A model generated the notes under the pieces. That model saw nothing but the letters and a program-made list of their open reading frames with translations. It was not told where the DNA came from and did no database searches. 64,000 bases of DNA, from NCBI RefSeq assembly GCF_023156385.1, contig NZ_JAKZAK010000009.1, positions 62,001-126,000 of the forward strand. Reading direction: 5' to 3'. This DNA is from Marinobacter xestospongiae (lineage in GTDB: Bacteria; Pseudomonadota; Gammaproteobacteria; Pseudomonadales; Oleiphilaceae). This document shows, piece after piece, positions 61,561 through 64,000 of this stretch (position 1 is its first letter; each line of letters opens with the position of its first letter). A program made the translations under genes and the position numbers.

Positions 61561-62049
61561 TTAACCCTGAACTGCACTTTTTGAGAACTCATTTTCAAGT
61601 CGTTCATAAGCTTTCGAGATTCTACATTTAAAAGCATTCTTTGAGCAGCCCAGAACGTTAGCACACTGGTCATCATCCCAATATAACTCGACGGGCTGCT
61701 CTGGATTGAAAGGATCAATGGCCACTCGGGTTCTGCCTCGATATGCCCGATCCATACAAAGCGCCTCTCGCTGCTTATCAGTCAAACGCTGCATAACGGT
61801 ATAAGCTGCTTTATGAGATGCCGTCCAATCATTTAGCAACGAACATTGCTGCCAAACTCGATCAACATTTTTTTTTACACTGGAACGAGGCAAGTCACCT
61901 TGAAAGTCCACTATCATCCCAAGCACTGACCCTCCTCTCCAGCCAGCATCTTCATCGGACGACATAATAAGCTCCAGGAACAGATCGACCACTTGCTCAG
62001 CAGCCTGTCTTGTCGCTTTTCGATCTGCACTCTTTTTCACTCTTGCCAT
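61561..62049 (-). CDS. Q-like late gene regulator / putative antiterminator
   Basis: 162 residues from the ATG at 62049, with a GGGGG sequence upstream; the longer frame to 62079 is less likely. A basic N-terminus (ARVKKSADRKATRQAAEQVV) is followed by a C-terminal helix-turn-helix like sigma region 4 (LTDKQREALCMDRAY and WDDDQCANVLGCSKNAFKCR). This resembles phage late regulators of the Q/antitermination group placed just ahead of lysis genes. Two terminators right downstream fit an antitermination role. Function inferred from position and fold. Confidence 0.65.
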   Translation of the reverse strand: MARVKKSADRKATRQAAEQVVDLFLELIMSSDEDAGWRGGSVLGMIVDFQGDLPRSSVKKNVDRVWQQCSLLNDWTASHKAAYTVMQRLTDKQREALCMDRAYRGRTRVAIDPFNPEQPVELYWDDDQCANVLGCSKNAFKCRISKAYERLENEFSKSAVQG

Positions 62050-62106
62050 ACAGCCCCCAATCAAAGTTCGAAAGAACATGGTTCAAACACGCCTATATCG
62101 ACGAAG

Positions 62107-62391
62107 CTAGGCCACACTCCCTCCCGCAGGCCCATTCCCCGGTTCCGGCACACAGTACAGGCCGGCTGCTTTCAGAATGCTGTTCTCCTCCAACAGGGTT
62201 GTCATCCAGCCATGTACCACAAAGGGATTCAGCCCCAACGCATCGGCCACCGCCTGGCAGGATTGCGGCCCCTCCTCCTGAAGCAGTTCGAAAATACGCT
62301 GTTCTATGGGGTTGATCGGTTCGTTTGCTGGCACCACGTTGCGGCCTCCTGCTGCGCTGTGTTGTAACTGGTTCCGTTTCCCGGGGATCAT
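62107..62391 (-). CDS. Small winged-helix-like phage protein
   Basis: 94 residues from the ATG at 62391, preceded by GGAGGT. A helix-turn-helix core (NPIEQRIFELLQEEGPQSCQ and AVADALGLNPFVVHGWMTTL) looks like a winged helix of the MarR/replication type. The ATG overlaps the helicase stop (ATGA), so it is coupled to dnaB. It could be a replication accessory or a transcription factor. Confidence 0.6.
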   Translation of the reverse strand: MIPGKRNQLQHSAAGGRNVVPANEPINPIEQRIFELLQEEGPQSCQAVADALGLNPFVVHGWMTTLLEENSILKAAGLYCVPEPGNGPAGGSVA

Positions 62392-63680
62392 GCTGCACCT
62401 CCGTAAAGCTCGTCATACCGGGGTGGCTGCAGCTGTTCGAATCTCATGAACTGGCCACGGAAAGCCACTCGCACTGTCCCAACCGGGCCATGGCGGTTTT
62501 TTGAGATGTCGATTTCGGCAATACCCTGATCCGGCGTATCCGGGTGGTAGAGTTCATCCCGGTACAGAAACAGAATTTCATCCGCTTCTTTCTCGATCTC
62601 CGAGGCATCGGCCAAGTCTGAGTTCAATGGACGTTTATTGGGACGACGCTCGCACTCACGGTTAACCTGGGCCAGGGCGATCACGGGAATATCCAACTCC
62701 CGCGCCAGGTTTTTCAGACAACCGGCCACTTCGCCCACCTGTTCGTAGCGCTTTTGCTGGCGATCGCTGGTACGAATCTTCTGCAGGTAATCCACGTACA
62801 GCGCCTTGATGCCGTACTTGAACTTCCAGTCTCTTGCCTGCCGGACCACTTTGCTGATGCAAATGCCGGGTTCGTCATTCAGCCGAATCGGCTTTTCTGA
62901 GAGCCGGTCAATGGTCCGCCCAAGCGCGAGCCAGTCGCTGTCATCCAGATTGCCAGTCCGGATCTTCTGGCTATCCAGCTTTCCGTCCACTGATATCAGA
63001 CGCAGCCCCATCTGCTCATGCCCCTGCTCCGCCGAAATAATCCCCACCGGCGCATTGGCCGCCAGCGCCAAATTCAGCAACAGAGCGGTTTTACCCATAG
63101 CGGGCCGGGCACCAATCACAACCAGGTCGGTCTTGTGAAAACCGCCCAAACTGTCATCCAGGTCCGCAAGCCCTGTTGAGATTCCCACCAGCCCATCGGC
63201 CTCGACAACCTGATCGATCATGCGCTGACCGGCCGCCATCACACGGCTCATGTCCCGGTCATAGTTCCGCCCCAAAGCATTGAGGGCCATCAACTGCCGA
63301 ATGGCGACATCCACCAGGTCAGCCCCGCCACCGTCCAACAAGCCCTTCCGCAGTTCCTCAGCGATAGCCAGCGCCTGGGCCTTGCGATGGGCAGATCGAA
63401 CAATCTCGCTGTAGGCCCGGATGCCAGCAGGGCAAACACCCTCACTCAGAATCGTGTTCAGGTACGGCAGAAGCTGCTGCCCCGGCACCCGCCGCTCGAG
63501 GCGCTCGCACACGGTCACCACATCGGCGACATCACCAGCGCCAACCAACTCCTTTAGCACCGCAAAGATTTCCTGATGCTGCCAGCGACTGAACTCATAT
63601 GGCTCCAGATCGCATTCCTGCATGCAGGCGTTGTTGACCAGAACGCCATACAACACCCCTTGTTCAGCCTCCAGACTCAT
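62388..63680 (-). CDS. Phage DnaB-type replicative helicase
   Basis: 430 residues from the ATG at 63680, which follows AAGGAG; a longer frame to 63821 is not needed. The N-terminal DnaB domain (SLEAEQGVLYGVLVNN, QHQEIFAVLKEL) and C-terminal RecA-like helicase domain with Walker A GARPAMGKT at 190-198, the Walker-B region IKALYVDYLQKI and the H4-like ALAQVNRECERRPNKRP followed by DLADASEIEKEAD are all present. It unwinds DNA ahead of the fork. Presence in a headless tail element is unexpected, as tailocins do not replicate. Confidence 0.92.
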   Translation of the reverse strand: MSLEAEQGVLYGVLVNNACMQECDLEPYEFSRWQHQEIFAVLKELVGAGDVADVVTVCERLERRVPGQQLLPYLNTILSEGVCPAGIRAYSEIVRSAHRKAQALAIAEELRKGLLDGGGADLVDVAIRQLMALNALGRNYDRDMSRVMAAGQRMIDQVVEADGLVGISTGLADLDDSLGGFHKTDLVVIGARPAMGKTALLLNLALAANAPVGIISAEQGHEQMGLRLISVDGKLDSQKIRTGNLDDSDWLALGRTIDRLSEKPIRLNDEPGICISKVVRQARDWKFKYGIKALYVDYLQKIRTSDRQQKRYEQVGEVAGCLKNLARELDIPVIALAQVNRECERRPNKRPLNSDLADASEIEKEADEILFLYRDELYHPDTPDQGIAEIDISKNRHGPVGTVRVAFRGQFMRFEQLQPPRYDELYGGAA

Positions 63681-64000
63681 ACCGACTCTCCTTCTGCTCG
63701 ACTGCGACGTTCCACTCGCGCCGGTACCGGCATGGCGCGACGGCGAGGGCCATTGCCTCCCGACGACGCCTCCTGACCACCCCTCGGCGAACCGCCTGGG
63801 CTGCGACGACGCGCGACCCAAGCCGGCTCCGGTTTTCGCCAGCCATTCATGATCGTTTCCTCAATGACCTCCGTTGGCGTTAGCCCATAGGTCGGGGCGG
63901 TTTCCGCGGCCCCCAGACACAGCGCCAATGCCCGTTGTGACAATGGTGCCCGCAGGCTCTTTCGATGCTCGATGAACGCTTGAACCAACTCCTGACTCAC
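63677..64000 (-). CDS. Phage replication protein, C-terminal part (runs off the window)
   Basis: The frame is open to the right edge, so the N-terminus is probably outside; a GTG at the last three bases could also be a start. The 107 residues seen include LSQRALALCLGAAETAPTYG and LTPTEVIEETIMNGWRKPEP, a C-terminal motif typical of phage replication-initiation (O/DnaT-like) proteins, followed by an Arg/Gly/Ser-rich tail. The stop overlaps the helicase start (ATGA). It probably loads the DnaB-type helicase. Confidence 0.6.
   Translation of the reverse strand: MSQELVQAFIEHRKSLRAPLSQRALALCLGAAETAPTYGLTPTEVIEETIMNGWRKPEPAWVARRRSPGGSPRGGQEASSGGNGPRRRAMPVPARVERRSRAEGESV

Larger units (their letters stand above)
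47082..64000 (-). mobile_element. Phage-derived tail-lysis-replication element beside trpE (right end outside window)
   Basis: All genes from 47082 to the edge run on the minus strand, in the order replication, Q-like regulator, lysozyme, holin, spanins, tail. That is the lambda order, but the terminase, portal, capsid and head-completion genes expected between spanins and tail are missing; only 32 bases separate them. P. aeruginosa R- and F-pyocins, which are headless phage tails, occupy the trpE-trpG interval. I therefore read this as a headless siphophage remnant or F-type-tailocin-like element. GC content varies strongly: the lysis block 59.9-61.6 kb and the gene at 50.1-51.3 kb are clearly AT-richer. 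Integrase, repressor and attachment sites were not seen. Confidence 0.7.

Noticed and set aside
1..64000. CRISPR arrays, tRNA genes, rRNA genes and insertion sequences
   Set aside because: No regular spacer-repeat series, cloverleaf with conserved T-arm, rRNA stretch or transposase was seen by eye; a dedicated search was not possible.

Overview
The window is about 64 kb of high-GC gammaproteobacterial chromosome. The block trpE-gph-rpe, a divergent lptD / amgK-murU pair and the run lptD-surA-pdxA-rsmA-apaH match the order I know from Pseudomonas and related Pseudomonadales/Oceanospirillales. I cannot fix the genus from sequence alone. I saw no tRNA, rRNA, CRISPR array or insertion sequence.

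Layout. 1-14.4 kb is mixed housekeeping: a CFA-synthase-like methyltransferase overlapping a flavoprotein, a general porin, a phosphatase-like lipoprotein behind a phased array of Pho-box-like half-sites, Dps, CcoG, a MocR regulator, a dihydrolipoamide-dehydrogenase-like flavoprotein, a LysE exporter, and DAHP synthase. The DAHP synthase is preceded by a complete attenuator whose leader peptide is packed with Phe, Trp and Tyr codons. 14.7-19 kb holds an RND efflux adaptor and pump behind a 31-bp inverted repeat. 19-28.1 kb is a signalling cluster: AraC regulator, PAS-GGDEF-EAL, PAS chemoreceptor, DUF3301, a PstS-OmpA fusion, EAL-CBS-GGDEF and a solute-binding protein. 28-31.3 kb has an aminotransferase, an inositol-monophosphatase-like enzyme and small unknown proteins.

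31.4-40 kb (minus strand) carries slmA, thiG, thiS, a DUF423 gene, apaH, rsmA, pdxA, surA and lptD. 40-47 kb (mostly plus strand) carries amgK, murU, djlA, rpe, gph and trpE, with a DUF3530 gene on the minus strand and a Trp-codon leader ahead of trpE. Outer-membrane biogenesis (LptD, SurA), cell-wall sugar recycling (AmgK, MurU) and cofactor/tryptophan synthesis therefore sit together.

From about 47.08 kb to the right edge everything is a phage-derived cassette on the minus strand, read toward trpE. In transcription order it has a partial replication protein, a DnaB-type helicase, a small winged-helix protein, a Q-like late regulator, lysozyme, holin, overlapping Rz/Rz1 spanins, and then directly a tail terminator-like gene, tail tube, a small DUF7210-like protein, tape measure and tail-tip genes, ending in a small phospholipase-A2-like protein. 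This is the lambda order, but no terminase, portal, capsid or head-completion gene lies between lysis and tail: the gap there is 32 bp. With its position beside trpE, the site of the P. aeruginosa R/F pyocins, the simplest reading is a headless, F-type-tailocin-like element that still has replication genes. The right end lies outside the window, so this is inference.
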